DNA from: DASRCB01 sp035653295
GTDB lineage: Bacteria; Acidobacteriota; Terriglobia; Bryobacterales; Bryobacteraceae
Direction: 5' to 3'
Assembly (NCBI GenBank): GCA_035653295.1
Contig: DASRCB010000233.1
Coordinates: 10,505 to 74,504 of the forward strand
Length of the DNA: 64,000 nt
Of the stretch, positions 1 through 9,048 are shown piece after piece (position 1 is the first letter of the stretch; each line of letters begins with the position of its first letter). A program made the translations under genes and the position numbers. A model generated the notes under the pieces. The model had not been told where the DNA came from. It did no database searches and saw nothing but the letters and a program-made list of their open reading frames with translations.

Positions 1-1086
1 GCGCGAAGGATCAATGATGCCCTGCGCGGCCAGCGCAGGATTGGGCTGGAAGTAAGGATTCGCCTGCAGAAATGCCGCAACCGTGCCGGCCTGATCGGAG
101 TTCGAGAAATCGCCGCTCGCTTCGGCGGGCGTAAACGCCGTAACTTTGCCAGGGCTGGTGTCCAGCGCGGACTGGCGCTGTCCTTCGTAGGAGAAGAAGA
201 AGAACAACTTGTTGCGCTTGATGGGACCGCCGACTGTGCCGCCGAACTGGTTGCGCTTCAGGATGGGTACGGGCAGGCCCTGCTGGTTGTTGAAGAAGGG
301 GTTGGCATCGAAGGCGTCGTTGCGCAGGTAATCGTAGAGGGTGCCATGAAAGTTATTGGTTCCACTGCGGGTGACGACGCTGACGATCCCGCCGGCATTG
401 CGGCCGTATTCGGCGTTGTAATTGCTTTCGAGCACGCGGAATTCGGCGACTGCGTCAGGATTGGGGTCGGCGACGACGCCATTGCTGAGCAGGTCGTTAT
501 TCATGCCGCCGTCAAGCAGGTAGGTGACCGAGTCGGTGCGCTGGCCGCCGATGCTGTAATTCCCGGCCGCGGTGTTATCGGGGTTCATCTCGGTAACGCC
601 GGGCTGGGTGCGGAGCAGATCGAGTGTGTCGCGGCCGTTCAGAGGCAGTTCGAAGATGGCCTGACCGGTGACGGTTTCGGCGACGGTGGAGTTCTCGGTT
701 TCCACCATGGACGCTTCACTTTCGACGGTGACGGCGGTGGTCAGCTTGCCGACGGTCATTTGCACGTCGACGCGCAGCGATTGATTGATCTCCAGAGGGT
801 TGGCGGGAGCGACGGTCTGCTGCTCGAAGCCGGGCGCCTGAGCGGTGACCTTGTATTTGCCGATCGGCAACTGCAGGACCTGGTAGTAACCGGCGTCGTC
901 GGCGGTGGTGTCGTGACCGATGTTGGTGTCAACGCTGGTGACGGTGACCCTGGCGCGCGGCACACCGGCGCCGGTCGGGTCGGTGATGTTGCCGATGATT
1001 TTCCCGGTCGCCTCCTGCGCGTTCAGGAACGTGCAGGATGGAATCAACAGAGCGACCGAAAGAGCGGTCTGATGGAGTTTTTTCAT
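1..1086 (-). CDS. TonB-dependent receptor with carboxypeptidase-regulatory-like N-terminal domain (3' part outside window)
   Basis: This is the first 362 codons of an outer-membrane receptor; the stop lies beyond position 1. It starts with MKKLHQTALSVALLIPS, a signal peptide ending near LNAQE. Residues about 26-105 form a carboxypeptidase-regulatory-like beta-sandwich (GKIIGNITDPTGAGVP, then GYYQVLQLPIGKYKV). A TonB plug-like region follows with ELPLNGRDTLDLL, YLLDGG and EYGRNAGGIVSVVTRSGTN. This arrangement is typical of the expanded acidobacterial receptors thought to import large substrates, but the ligand cannot be read from the sequence. The 22-stranded barrel would lie outside the window. 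The ATG at 1084-1086 is the only sensible start, because the signal peptide follows directly. Confidence 0.88.
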   Translation of the reverse strand, partial: MKKLHQTALSVALLIPSCTFLNAQEATGKIIGNITDPTGAGVPRARVTVTSVDTNIGHDTTADDAGYYQVLQLPIGKYKVTAQAPGFEQQTVAPANPLEINQSLRVDVQMTVGKLTTAVTVESEASMVETENSTVAETVTGQAIFELPLNGRDTLDLLRTQPGVTEMNPDNTAAGNYSIGGQRTDSVTYLLDGGMNNDLLSNGVVADPNPDAVAEFRVLESNYNAEYGRNAGGIVSVVTRSGTNNFHGTLYDYLRNDAFDANPFFNNQQGLPVPILKRNQFGGTVGGPIKRNKLFFFFSYEGQRQSALDTSPGKVTAFTPAEASGDFSNSDQAGTVAAFLQANPYFQPNPALAAQGIIDPSR

Positions 1087-1301
1087 GGCTTTCCCTCAAT
1101 GCCCGCCCCGCGTCTGAGCGGTTCCGAATCGCGGGGTCCGGTGAAGCGATATGGGTGACAGATTAGCATGTTTTGGTCGCGGAGAGCGGGGGCGTGGTGA
1201 GGTGTTCGCGCGAAGGTCTTAATAGGCGCGGGGGACCGCAAGGGATTTCGCGCCGGAGATGGTGCAGAAGCGATGAGCGATGCGGCGCCGCGGGCCGGGC
1301 T

Positions 1302-2735
1302 CTACTTCATCGTTGGGCTGTCGCCCGCTTTCAGATCGCCCAGCGCGTATTGAATACCGGCCCGAATATGCTCCAGCATGGGCGTCATCGCGTATACCCG
1401 CGGATCGTGACCGTGGCCTTCGTAAAAGACGCGGCCCTTCCCTTCACGGCGAATGTAGCTTAACGCGTAGTCTCCATCCGTCCGGGGATCTACTTCTTTC
1501 GCTTTGTCCTGAGGACTCATCTTTGCGTAGTCGATGCTGGTCAGTTCGTGCACGTTCTTCAGTGAGAACGAGTCCTGCGCAAATGTGTATGTCTCATCGC
1601 GGATCTCGAACTCCCTGCCATGAAACATCGCGGTCAAGGGACTCCTGGGATCGTCGATTTTTACATAGATCAGCTGTGGATCGGGCCAGTGGAACTTGAA
1701 GTACCCCCCAATTAACTTGTTGTAAGCCGGCCACTGGAGGACTGCTTTCGGTTCATGCATCGCCTGCGGCCCAGGGGCGGGCAGCGATGAGTAGAAGCGT
1801 CCCGCAAAATCGGCCGCGCTGACCTTCCCGGTTTTGTTTTCATCCAGCTTGTCGAACAGATCATCCGCCATGCGGGTCCATTCCTGGCTGGTGACGGTGT
1901 CGTTACGATCTTTGTCACTGGCCGCGACCAGCCGGGCGCTCAAATTCCGCGCCATGAAATCAGGAGCCCCGCCGCCGCCGGAGGCAGGCGCCTGCTCGGC
2001 AACGCAGTCGGTGTGATACGCATCCGTCGCCGCATGAATGCCGGCAATCCCTTTCCCGCTTCTCACGAAATCCAGGAATGCTGCCCGGCGCGCGGCGGTA
2101 ACCGAGGGATCTCTATCGTCAAGGAAGCACGCAGTCGTGCTGTCGAGGAAGATCGCGTCGTACTGCTTCAGATTATTGCTGTTAATGTCGGCCGCGTTGT
2201 AAGTGACCGTTGTGCTCCATAACCCGCCCTGGTTTCCCAAAGCTTCCACTGTCCTGGCGGCGAGCGGGATGGAGGCATGCACGAAACCTCCCGCTCCTGT
2301 ATGCGCCAGCACCAGCACTTTGCGGGGATGGAGCGGCTTCGCGCCTGGCGTGTTCGGCAAAGCGGCGATCATGGCGTCTACCTGCGCCTGCGGTACCGTT
2401 ATCGGGGTCGAATTGCCGGCGACATTGAATGTGTTCGCCTGTCCCGGCTTCGCGGGCGGCGGCTTGGGGAATAACCTGCTCAACCCAGCCGCAATCTGAT
2501 CCTCGGTCAATCCACGAGCATCGGAGCCGCCCCATTCCGTGAACCACGACTGGAATCCCGATTCCATCTCGCTTCGCGTCAGCGTGCCGTCATGGTTGGC
2601 ATCGAGGGCCTGAAACAGAGCCTGGCTGGTTCGCGCGCCGCCACGTTGCGCCCATAAACTCGCAATGCCGGCAGCGATGAAAACCACGGCCGCGGTCCAC
2701 ACACTGGCGGTTCTGGACAATTTGGTTCGAGTCAT
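1302..2735 (-). CDS. Secreted ThuA-like domain protein with EF-hand calcium-binding motifs
   Basis: This 477-residue exported protein has a signal peptide in the first 30 residues (MTRTKLSRTASVWTAAVVF, ending near LWAQRG). It carries EF-hand loops: DANHDGTLTRSEME near residue 45, and DKDRNDTVTSQEW and DENKTGKVSAADF in the middle. Between and after them lies a ThuA/trehalose-utilisation-like glutamine-amidotransferase fold (KVLVLAHTGAGGFVHASI, GIAGIHAATDAYHTDC, YEGHGHDPRVY). ThuA-domain proteins of this kind are common in Acidobacteria and Planctomycetes and are linked to sugar metabolism, but substrates are mostly unknown. The EF-hands appear to be inserted into the ThuA fold, which is unusual. 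I chose the ATG at 2735 over one 12 codons upstream because the signal peptide begins there and GGTGA precedes it. Confidence 0.8.
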   Translation of the reverse strand: MTRTKLSRTASVWTAAVVFIAAGIASLWAQRGGARTSQALFQALDANHDGTLTRSEMESGFQSWFTEWGGSDARGLTEDQIAAGLSRLFPKPPPAKPGQANTFNVAGNSTPITVPQAQVDAMIAALPNTPGAKPLHPRKVLVLAHTGAGGFVHASIPLAARTVEALGNQGGLWSTTVTYNAADINSNNLKQYDAIFLDSTTACFLDDRDPSVTAARRAAFLDFVRSGKGIAGIHAATDAYHTDCVAEQAPASGGGGAPDFMARNLSARLVAASDKDRNDTVTSQEWTRMADDLFDKLDENKTGKVSAADFAGRFYSSLPAPGPQAMHEPKAVLQWPAYNKLIGGYFKFHWPDPQLIYVKIDDPRSPLTAMFHGREFEIRDETYTFAQDSFSLKNVHELTSIDYAKMSPQDKAKEVDPRTDGDYALSYIRREGKGRVFYEGHGHDPRVYAMTPMLEHIRAGIQYALGDLKAGDSPTMK

Positions 2736-2809
2736 TGCATTCACCGAAGCCAAATTGTACCGCCGGTCCACTCGCGCGGTAGCTCATTTCGCATGAACGG
2801 CCGAACGGT

Positions 2810-3265
2810 TCAGCGCCGAAGCGCGCCAGGAAAGCCCGCGATAACCAGGGCCGAGATAAATACAATTTGCCGAACGATCCGGAGCGGCAGTGCCGTAGCC
2901 GGCGAGTTACCGATGTTTAAGTGCTGACGAGCCGCACGCACGTTCGCCGGGAAGATTGCGATCAACAGCACGGCCAGACACGCCGCCGCTGCAGGCGCGG
3001 TAGCCGGGAACAGCAGCCCCACGGCGCCGAGGAGTTCGAGGACACCAGTAATGGTCACCATCAGACCCGGATTCGGAAAAGCGGTTGGGACCATGGCGAC
3101 AAGGTCGGGCCGGCGTTTCCCCCAATGAGCAGACGCAGTCAGGAGAAACATCAGTGCAAGCCCGCCTCGCAAACAGGGCGTCCACGCGTCCAGCGCATGC
3201 ACTCCAGCGAACCCAACACCCCTGAGCGCGAGCGTCGCAGTCACCAGGACCAGGAACAGGACCAT
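2810..3265 (-). CDS. DoxX-family membrane protein
   Basis: A 151-residue integral membrane protein with four hydrophobic segments: MVLFLVLVTATLALRG, a central LALMFLLTASAHW, VTITGVLELLGAVGLLFP and LAVLLIAIFPANVRAARQH. The GVLELLGAVGLL and NVRAARQH segments are typical of the DoxX/DoxD-like family, whose members are small quinone-linked or uncharacterised inner-membrane proteins. No enzyme activity can be inferred. It is divergent from the cyclase-fold gene that starts at 3365. The open frame extends about 107 codons further upstream, but that part is antisense to the neighbour and not convincing, so the ATG at 3265 is preferred although no strong ribosome-binding site is visible. Confidence 0.72.
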   Translation of the reverse strand: MVLFLVLVTATLALRGVGFAGVHALDAWTPCLRGGLALMFLLTASAHWGKRRPDLVAMVPTAFPNPGLMVTITGVLELLGAVGLLFPATAPAAAACLAVLLIAIFPANVRAARQHLNIGNSPATALPLRIVRQIVFISALVIAGFPGALRR

Positions 3266-3364
3266 GAGGGTTGTCTTCAGCCAGTGTAAACAGTCACTGT
3301 CGACCTCATCTGCCGGTTGATGCTGCCGGCAATCCGCGTTGTGATCCACTCGGAGAAGGAGAGC

Positions 3365-4342
3365 ATGGCGATCCATCCACGAATCACAGAATGGCTGCTC
3401 GATTCCGACCCCTCGATCCGCTCGCAGCTGATGCGGGACCTGATGGGTTCGCCGCCGGAACAGATCGCGGCCGAGCGCGCGCGGGTTGCTGTTGAAGGCG
3501 CTGGAGCAACACTGCTCGAGATGCAGGCGCCCGATGGCCGGTGGGGTGGCGCGGCATGGAACCGAGGGTGGAATTCCACTATGCACGTGCTCATGTTATT
3601 GCGCGAGCTCGGGCTGGATCCAGCCAGCGACCGGGCCCGCCGCGCAATCGACCTCGTTCGCGAGCGCGTAACCTGGAAAGGATGTGGACCGCGGGAATGT
3701 GACGCCAACGGCTTCTTCGAAGGCGAAGTCGAGCCCTGCATTAATGCGCAGGTCGCGGCCGTAGGCGCGTACTTTGGCCATGACGTGGGGGCACTGATCG
3801 CTCGATTACTCGCTGAACAGTTGCCCGACGGCGGCTGGAACTGCGAGGCGGTCAACGGGTCGAGCCGGTCGTCCTTTAACACCACGATCTGCGTTCTCGA
3901 GGCCCTGCTGGCGTATGAAGGCGCGTTCGGAAGCACCCCGGCGATTCGCGAAGGCCGTATCCGCGGGCAGGAGTACCTTCTCGATCGCCGCCTTTTTCGG
4001 CGCCGCTCGACGGGCGAGGTCATCGAGCGCGATCGCAAGGGCGGCGCCGACTGGACGCGTTTCGCGTTTCCCGCCTGGTGGCATTACGACGTGCTGCGCG
4101 GACTCGACTACCTGCGCAGCGCCGGGGTTCCTCACGATGAACGCATTGCCGACGCTGTCGAGTTGGTCGCATCGAAGCGTGACAGCAATGGGCTGTGGCG
4201 GCTCGACACCAGGTACGCCGGGGTGATGCCCATTGACATGGGTGAAGATGTGGGACAGCCGAGCCGATGGAATACGCTGCGCGCTCTGCGCGTGCTGAAC
4301 TGGTTCGGTTATGAGTCTTCGCGGTCGACCGCTCTCGGCTGA
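3365..4342 (+). CDS. Squalene-cyclase/prenyltransferase-fold (alpha-alpha toroid) protein
   Basis: A 325-residue soluble protein with no signal peptide. It contains QW-like repeat motifs of the terpenoid cyclase/prenyltransferase toroid: QAPDGRWGGAAWNRGW near residue 55, EQLPDGGWNCEAVNGS near residue 160 and KRDSNGLWRLDTRY near residue 285. The catalytic DxDD motif of squalene-hopene cyclases is not visible and the protein is about half their length, so it is probably a toroid-fold protein of unknown function rather than a triterpene cyclase. The start at 3365 is well supported by AAGGAGAGC just upstream; an earlier in-frame ATG lacks such a site. It stands alone ahead of perR. Confidence 0.75.
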   Translation: MAIHPRITEWLLDSDPSIRSQLMRDLMGSPPEQIAAERARVAVEGAGATLLEMQAPDGRWGGAAWNRGWNSTMHVLMLLRELGLDPASDRARRAIDLVRERVTWKGCGPRECDANGFFEGEVEPCINAQVAAVGAYFGHDVGALIARLLAEQLPDGGWNCEAVNGSSRSSFNTTICVLEALLAYEGAFGSTPAIREGRIRGQEYLLDRRLFRRRSTGEVIERDRKGGADWTRFAFPAWWHYDVLRGLDYLRSAGVPHDERIADAVELVASKRDSNGLWRLDTRYAGVMPIDMGEDVGQPSRWNTLRALRVLNWFGYESSRSTALG

Positions 4343-4385
4343 AGCCGCATCCGCGAGAATCCGATCGTCCTGACTAACTTTCAGA

Positions 4386-4400
4386 TTAGATATAATCTAA
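4386..4400 (+). promoter_or_regulatory. PerR-box-like operator overlapping the perR-katG promoter
   Basis: TTAGATATAATCTAA is a 7-1-7 inverted repeat with 6 of 7 positions symmetric, the geometry of the PerR/Fur box. It contains a perfect -10 hexamer (TATAAT, 4391-4396), so a bound repressor would block the promoter. It ends 12 nt before the perR start. Autoregulation and co-control of katG are inferred from position. Confidence 0.72.
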
Positions 4401-4412
4401 ACACGGTTGTTC

Positions 4413-4838
4413 ATGGACCCTGATGCGATCCAACGCTCTTTGGCCGGCGCCGGGCTGCGGAGCACTCCGCAGCGCTACGCGGTCATGGCGTTCCTCATGG
4501 AACAGCCCGGACATCCCACAGCCGCAGAGATCTTCGAGGCTGTGAACCGCGTCGACCCGCGCTCTTCGCGCGCTACGATTTACAACAATCTGCGCGACCT
4601 CGTGCAGGCAGGTTTGGTGCGTGAAGTGGCCATGGAGGGCCGCGCCGCGCGATTCGATGCCAAAGGCATGCAGCATCACCACTTCATCTGCGACCGCTGC
4701 GGCAAGGTCGAGGACATGGACTGGTACGACGTGCCCCGGCCCGCCGCAGCCGCGCTCGGCAAACGGGTGCTTCGTGAATGCGAACTCATTTTCCGGGGCC
4801 TGTGCACCAGATGCGCTCCCCGGCGCGCTTCCCGCTAA
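4413..4838 (+). CDS. perR: Peroxide-responsive transcriptional repressor, Fur family
   Basis: A 141-residue Fur-family regulator: winged helix in residues 1-80 (LRSTPQRYAVMAFL, SRATIYNNLRDLVQAGLV), then a dimerisation/metal domain. Structural zinc ligands are visible as CDRCG (93-96) and CTRC (131-134). The five regulatory-metal ligands of Bacillus subtilis PerR (His37, Asp85, His91, His93, Asp104) map at a constant offset to His34, Asp82, His88, His90 and Asp101. The Asp at 82, rather than the Glu of Fur proteins, argues for peroxide sensing through iron-catalysed histidine oxidation. katG follows after 30 bp, so the pair is very likely an operon. I use the ATG at 4413; a TTG two codons earlier is less likely. 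Confidence 0.9.
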   Translation: MDPDAIQRSLAGAGLRSTPQRYAVMAFLMEQPGHPTAAEIFEAVNRVDPRSSRATIYNNLRDLVQAGLVREVAMEGRAARFDAKGMQHHHFICDRCGKVEDMDWYDVPRPAAAALGKRVLRECELIFRGLCTRCAPRRASR

Positions 4839-4868
4839 GATTCTAATTCGGAAGGAAAGGACAAATAC

Positions 4869-7109
4869 ATGGAAAAAGAAGCAAAAGAGACAGCGGCGGC
4901 TGTCGCGAACAATGGCAAGACTGCGGCGGACGCCTCGAAGTGCCCGGTAGCGCACGGGGCGCGCGCACGCAGGAACCGCGACTGGTGGCCGGACGCCCTG
5001 GACATTTCGAGTCTTCACCGCAACTCCAGCTTGTCCGACCCCATGGGCGAGGATTTTGATTACGCGAAGGCGTTTGAAAGCCTTGACCTCGACGCGGTCG
5101 TCCGGGACCTGCAGGCGCTCATGACCGACTCCCAGGATTGGTGGCCCGCCGATTTCGGCCATTACGGCGGGTTGATGATCCGCATGGCATGGCACAGCGC
5201 AGGAACCTATCGCATCACCGATGGGCGCGGCGGCGCCGGGGCGGGGCAGCAACGCTTCGCACCGCTGAACAGCTGGCCGGACAACGCGAACCTGGATAAG
5301 GCGCGCCGCCTGCTGTGGCCCATCAAGCAGAAATATGGCGAGAAGATCTCGTGGGCCGACCTCATGGTCCTTGCCGGCAACGTTGCCATGGAATCGATGG
5401 GTTTCAAGACCTTCGGCTTTGCCGGCGGGCGCGCCGACGTATGGGAGCCCGAGGAACTGTACTGGGGTCCGGAAGGGACATGGCTCGGTGATGAACGTTA
5501 CAGCGGCGAGCGTCAGCTAGCCGAGCCGCTCGGCGCCGTTCAGATGGGCCTCATTTACGTGAACCCGGAAGGCCCGAACGGCAACCCCGACCCGGTCGCG
5601 GCGGCGAAGGACATCCGCGAGACGTTCTTCCGCATGGCCATGAACGACGAAGAGACGGTCGCGCTCATCGCCGGTGGCCATACTTTTGGAAAGACCCACG
5701 GCGCCGGTGACCCGTCGCTGGTAGGGCCGGAGCCGGAAAGCGGGGCTTTGGAAGACCAGGGCCTTGGATGGAAAAGTAAGTTCGGCAAGGGAGTCGGCCC
5801 CGACGCCATCACCGGTGGTCCGGAAGTGATCTGGTCGCAGACGCCGACCAAGTGGAGCAATTACTTCTTCCAGAACCTGTTCGAAAACGAGTGGGAGCTG
5901 ACGACGAGTCCGGCGGGAGCCAAGCAGTGGCGCGCGAAAAATGGCCAGGCAACGATACCCGACCCGTTCGACAAGACGAAGAAGCGCGTCCCCACCATGC
6001 TGACCACCGATCTGGCTCTGCGCTTCGATCCGGCATACGAGAAGATTTCACGCCGGTTCTACGAACACCCGGATCAGTTCGCCGACGCGTTCGCCCGCGC
6101 CTGGTTCAAGCTCACCCATCGCGACATGGGCCCCATCACCCGTTATCTCGGCCCGCTGGTCCCGAAGGAGACGCTGATCTGGCAGGACCCCATCCCCGCT
6201 GTCGACCATCCGCTCATCGATGAAAACGACGCTGCGGCATTGAAGGCGAAGATCCTCGCCTCCGGCCTTTCGGTCCCCGAGCTCGTTTCCACGGCCTGGG
6301 CATCGGCATCGACGTTCCGAGGCTCCGACAAGCGCGGCGGGGCGAACGGCGCACGCATCCGCCTTGCTCCCCAAAAGGACTGGGAGGTCAATGAACCGAA
6401 GCAGCTTGCCAGAGTGCTCGATAAGCTGGAAACCATTCGCAGGGAATTCGGGAAACAGGTCTCGCTTGCTGACCTGATCGTCCTCGGTGGAGACGCGGCA
6501 ATTGAGAAGGCCGCGAAGGACGCCGGGGTCGAGGTGAAGGTTCCATTTGCGCCGGGGCGCATGGACGCGTCTCAGGAACAGACCGATGTCGCCTCTTTCG
6601 CTCCTCTGGAGCCGCGCGCTGATGGATTCCGCAACTACATCAGCGGCAGGACCCAGTTCATGAAGCCGGAGGAGGCGCTCGTGGACCGCGCACAGCTGCT
6701 GCGGCTGACCGGCCCCGAAATGACGGTGCTGGTGGGCGGACTTCGCGTGCTCGGCGCGAATACGGGCGGCTCCAAACACGGTGTCTTCACCAACACGCCT
6801 GGCGTGTTGACCAACGACTTCTTCGTCAACCTTCTGGACATGCGCACGCAATGGAATCCGGTGGATGGGAAAGACGGTGTCTACGAGGGTCGCGATCGCA
6901 AGACCACGTCGGTCAAGTGGACCGCGACGCGCGTGGACCTGATCTTCGGTTCGCACTCGCAACTGCGCGCCTTTGCCGAGGTTTATGCCTGCGCCGGATC
7001 GAAGGAGAAGTTCGTGAAAGACTTCGTCGCGGCGTGGAACAAGGTCATGAACCTGGATCGCTACGACCTCGCCCGGCGGAGCGAGACCAAACAGGCTGCT
7101 CTCGCGTAA
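4869..7109 (+). CDS. katG: Catalase-peroxidase
   Basis: A 746-residue bifunctional haem enzyme that removes hydrogen peroxide by catalase and peroxidase activity in the cytoplasm. The length is normal for the family, with the active N-terminal and inactive C-terminal peroxidase-like halves both present. Distal residues Arg105, Trp108 and His109 sit in RMAWHSAGTYR. The proximal haem ligand is His271 in AGGHTFGKTHGAG. The Trp108-Tyr230-Met256 covalent adduct needed for catalase activity is intact; all these positions are shifted by one from Mycobacterium tuberculosis KatG. GGAAGGAAAGG lies ahead of the ATG. Directly downstream of perR, it is presumably derepressed by peroxide. A 138-bp fragment of this gene recurs at 10407-10544. 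Confidence 0.97.
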   Translation: MEKEAKETAAAVANNGKTAADASKCPVAHGARARRNRDWWPDALDISSLHRNSSLSDPMGEDFDYAKAFESLDLDAVVRDLQALMTDSQDWWPADFGHYGGLMIRMAWHSAGTYRITDGRGGAGAGQQRFAPLNSWPDNANLDKARRLLWPIKQKYGEKISWADLMVLAGNVAMESMGFKTFGFAGGRADVWEPEELYWGPEGTWLGDERYSGERQLAEPLGAVQMGLIYVNPEGPNGNPDPVAAAKDIRETFFRMAMNDEETVALIAGGHTFGKTHGAGDPSLVGPEPESGALEDQGLGWKSKFGKGVGPDAITGGPEVIWSQTPTKWSNYFFQNLFENEWELTTSPAGAKQWRAKNGQATIPDPFDKTKKRVPTMLTTDLALRFDPAYEKISRRFYEHPDQFADAFARAWFKLTHRDMGPITRYLGPLVPKETLIWQDPIPAVDHPLIDENDAAALKAKILASGLSVPELVSTAWASASTFRGSDKRGGANGARIRLAPQKDWEVNEPKQLARVLDKLETIRREFGKQVSLADLIVLGGDAAIEKAAKDAGVEVKVPFAPGRMDASQEQTDVASFAPLEPRADGFRNYISGRTQFMKPEEALVDRAQLLRLTGPEMTVLVGGLRVLGANTGGSKHGVFTNTPGVLTNDFFVNLLDMRTQWNPVDGKDGVYEGRDRKTTSVKWTATRVDLIFGSHSQLRAFAEVYACAGSKEKFVKDFVAAWNKVMNLDRYDLARRSETKQAALA

Positions 7110-7532
7110 GTGAAGTTCCCTGGGCGCGCGCCGCCTGCTCGCGCGCCCAGCACCAGTCTTACCAGGGCCACATCTGACGTTTTTCAACGCTGCGGCACAA
7201 TCGTTGTCATCGCGAGTCGCCTGCCAAAGCCGTTCCGCGGACAAGACCTTACGAGCGACGAATTGATAGTCGTATGCATTCGAATAACCGAAGTGCCCGC
7301 GTCGAGAGAACACACCCTGGAGCCTGACCTGGCACAGCGCATCAGTTCTGGTCGAAGGCGCGAGCCTCGGGAGGCCCTTCGCATGTTCGTCGAACTCGAC
7401 CCAAACGCGCCGTCGAATGCCGCACGCCGGGCACACCAGTTCCTGCGATTTGGAACCGACACGGTAGGCAGCCCTTATAATGACGTCCTCCATTGAATTG
7501 CCGGAATCTGCCAGCATTGCGCAGAACGAACA
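7110..7532. other. Intergenic stretch with a hairpin and a doubtful small minus-strand ORF
   Basis: The 423 bp between katG and the next gene contain the hairpin at 7120-7150. On the minus strand a possible short coding stretch begins with an ATG near 7493 and contains ELVCPACGIRRRVWVEF, resembling half of a zinc ribbon, but its frame runs without a stop into the antisense of katG, it has no good ribosome-binding site, and only one CxxC is present. I regard it as a gene remnant or chance ORF. Nothing else is recognised here. Confidence 0.4.
7120..7150 (+). terminator. Hairpin downstream of katG
   Basis: CTGGGCGCGCG pairs perfectly with CGCGCGCCCAG across a 9-nt loop, 10 nt after the katG stop codon. 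There is no T-run, so it may be a factor-dependent terminator or an mRNA-stabilising structure. Confidence 0.5.
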
Positions 7533-9044
7533 TTAAGGAGCGGGAAGCGGTGCTTCGAAATCGCCAAGCCGTAAACCGTTCATGTCGAAATCTTTCCGAA
7601 TGTATGCCACTGGTTCGATCGCGTACGCGGTCACCCCCGTGCCATCGTCAGGCAGCGGCGCCTGCAATGAGGTTTGTTTTATGGGTACAAGCGGATCGTT
7701 AGCGATCAGCGGGTCGTCTGCCGCGAACGGCGAGAACGAAGCGGTGTGTGGATAAGAGATGGTGTTAAACGGCGTGGCGGGATCGCCGCTGTGTGTGCGC
7801 ACCACGTTGAACACCACCTCGTCAGCTCGCGATTTCAGAGCCGAACGGCAAGTCAGCCATATTGTCGAGCGTGTTCGCAGGGCCGAACATAAACCGACTC
7901 CAGGGGTGATCAGGAAATGCGGTCGATCTTCCAGCGGAAGTGTCACCTGCCGGCCGTTGCCATACAGCGTGAAATATAGTAAACCGCGAATCCGCACGGT
8001 GTCGTTCCTCACTGTCTGGTAAAAGGCGTTGGGAAGAGAAGCGTGGAACCAAAGATTAGTGTCTGTTGAGCGCACGTATATCCGGGCGTCCCTGTCAGAG
8101 CGCCAGGCATGACCCCGAGGTCCTTCAATCGTCGCAGTGATCCCTTCCGCCCTTGGGACGAGGAACTCAGGTATGCCGCCCACGCGCAACGGAACGTCCA
8201 ACGCGACGGAGCCATCGCCGGCAGGAATCACTCTCGTTGTCGAACGCAGCGCGGAATCGAAATCGACGTGCAGCGCTGAATTGTCGATTTTTCGTTGCGA
8301 AAGCCGAGATTGCAGCGCAAATGCGGCTGTCCACGGCAGCCAAACCACGGCCGCGAACGCCGCCAGAAAAGAGACCGCGGCCATAGTGCGGGATATCAGC
8401 GTACCCTGCCTCTTATACTGCCGGACAATGATCATGATCGCTGCGACGGCAATGACAGCGAGCATTGCATAAGACCGCGTCCACTCCAGCGCAAGCCAGG
8501 GTGCGCCTGCGTTCGAACCGCTCAGGACAAAGGTCAGCGCAACCACGGCGAGAGCGGTGATCGATAGCGCGGCGATAAGTTGGACGACTCCGGTAGTAAC
8601 GGCGGCCAGCGCCGCTACGGGCAGCGCCAACCACGCGATAACCAGCAGTTGCGCCCAGAGCAGGCCGGCGACCTGCGGCGCCAGGGAGAACCCGAACGCA
8701 CGAAGGACGACGGCGTCCGCAATGAGCTTGGGCAGGCTCACCGTCACGATCACGAACAGGGCTTTTGCCGCTAACAGGCTACGCCAGGCGTATGGCCGGG
8801 TAATCCAAAATTGCCGGGTACCTACCAGCGTCTCGCCGTAAATCGCACGGGCCACCAGAACAGTCCATGCAAACGGCAGGAGGTATGTGATCAGTGTTAA
8901 CGCGATCCCCTGCGCCGCGCCGACGCCCCCACGCGTCTGCTGCACCAAACCGAAGACGAAAGCGGCGTTGGCCATGAGTACGACCGCGATCTCGGCCCAG
9001 AGGTGACGGACATCCTTTTTGAAAATATGAATGGTCTGCCACAT
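7533..9044 (-). CDS. ABC transporter permease-like membrane protein
   Basis: A 503-residue protein. The first 270 residues hold about seven hydrophobic segments (ALTLITYLLPFAWTVLVA, LLWAQLLVIAWLALPVAAL, LIAALSITALAVVALTF, MLAVIAVAAIMIIV, VSFLAAFAAVVWLPW). The rest is a hydrophilic, probably extracytoplasmic domain of unknown function. It is the last gene of a gntR-ATPase-permease operon, 4 bp after the ATPase stop. YtrA-type regulators usually control ABC exporters of peptides or antibiotics, often answering cell-envelope stress; that role here is inferred from context only. The large C-terminal soluble domain is unusual for such permeases. Confidence 0.75.
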   Translation of the reverse strand: MWQTIHIFKKDVRHLWAEIAVVLMANAAFVFGLVQQTRGGVGAAQGIALTLITYLLPFAWTVLVARAIYGETLVGTRQFWITRPYAWRSLLAAKALFVIVTVSLPKLIADAVVLRAFGFSLAPQVAGLLWAQLLVIAWLALPVAALAAVTTGVVQLIAALSITALAVVALTFVLSGSNAGAPWLALEWTRSYAMLAVIAVAAIMIIVRQYKRQGTLISRTMAAVSFLAAFAAVVWLPWTAAFALQSRLSQRKIDNSALHVDFDSALRSTTRVIPAGDGSVALDVPLRVGGIPEFLVPRAEGITATIEGPRGHAWRSDRDARIYVRSTDTNLWFHASLPNAFYQTVRNDTVRIRGLLYFTLYGNGRQVTLPLEDRPHFLITPGVGLCSALRTRSTIWLTCRSALKSRADEVVFNVVRTHSGDPATPFNTISYPHTASFSPFAADDPLIANDPLVPIKQTSLQAPLPDDGTGVTAYAIEPVAYIRKDFDMNGLRLGDFEAPLPAP

Positions 9045-9048
9045 ATGT

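Noticed and set aside
3365..4342. Functional squalene-hopene cyclase
   Set aside because: Half the usual length and no DxDD motif seen; only the toroid repeats are supported.
6048..7517. 489-codon open frame antisense to katG
   Set aside because: It is a GC-rich mirror of the katG reading frame; only its first 100 codons lie outside katG and they show no convincing family.
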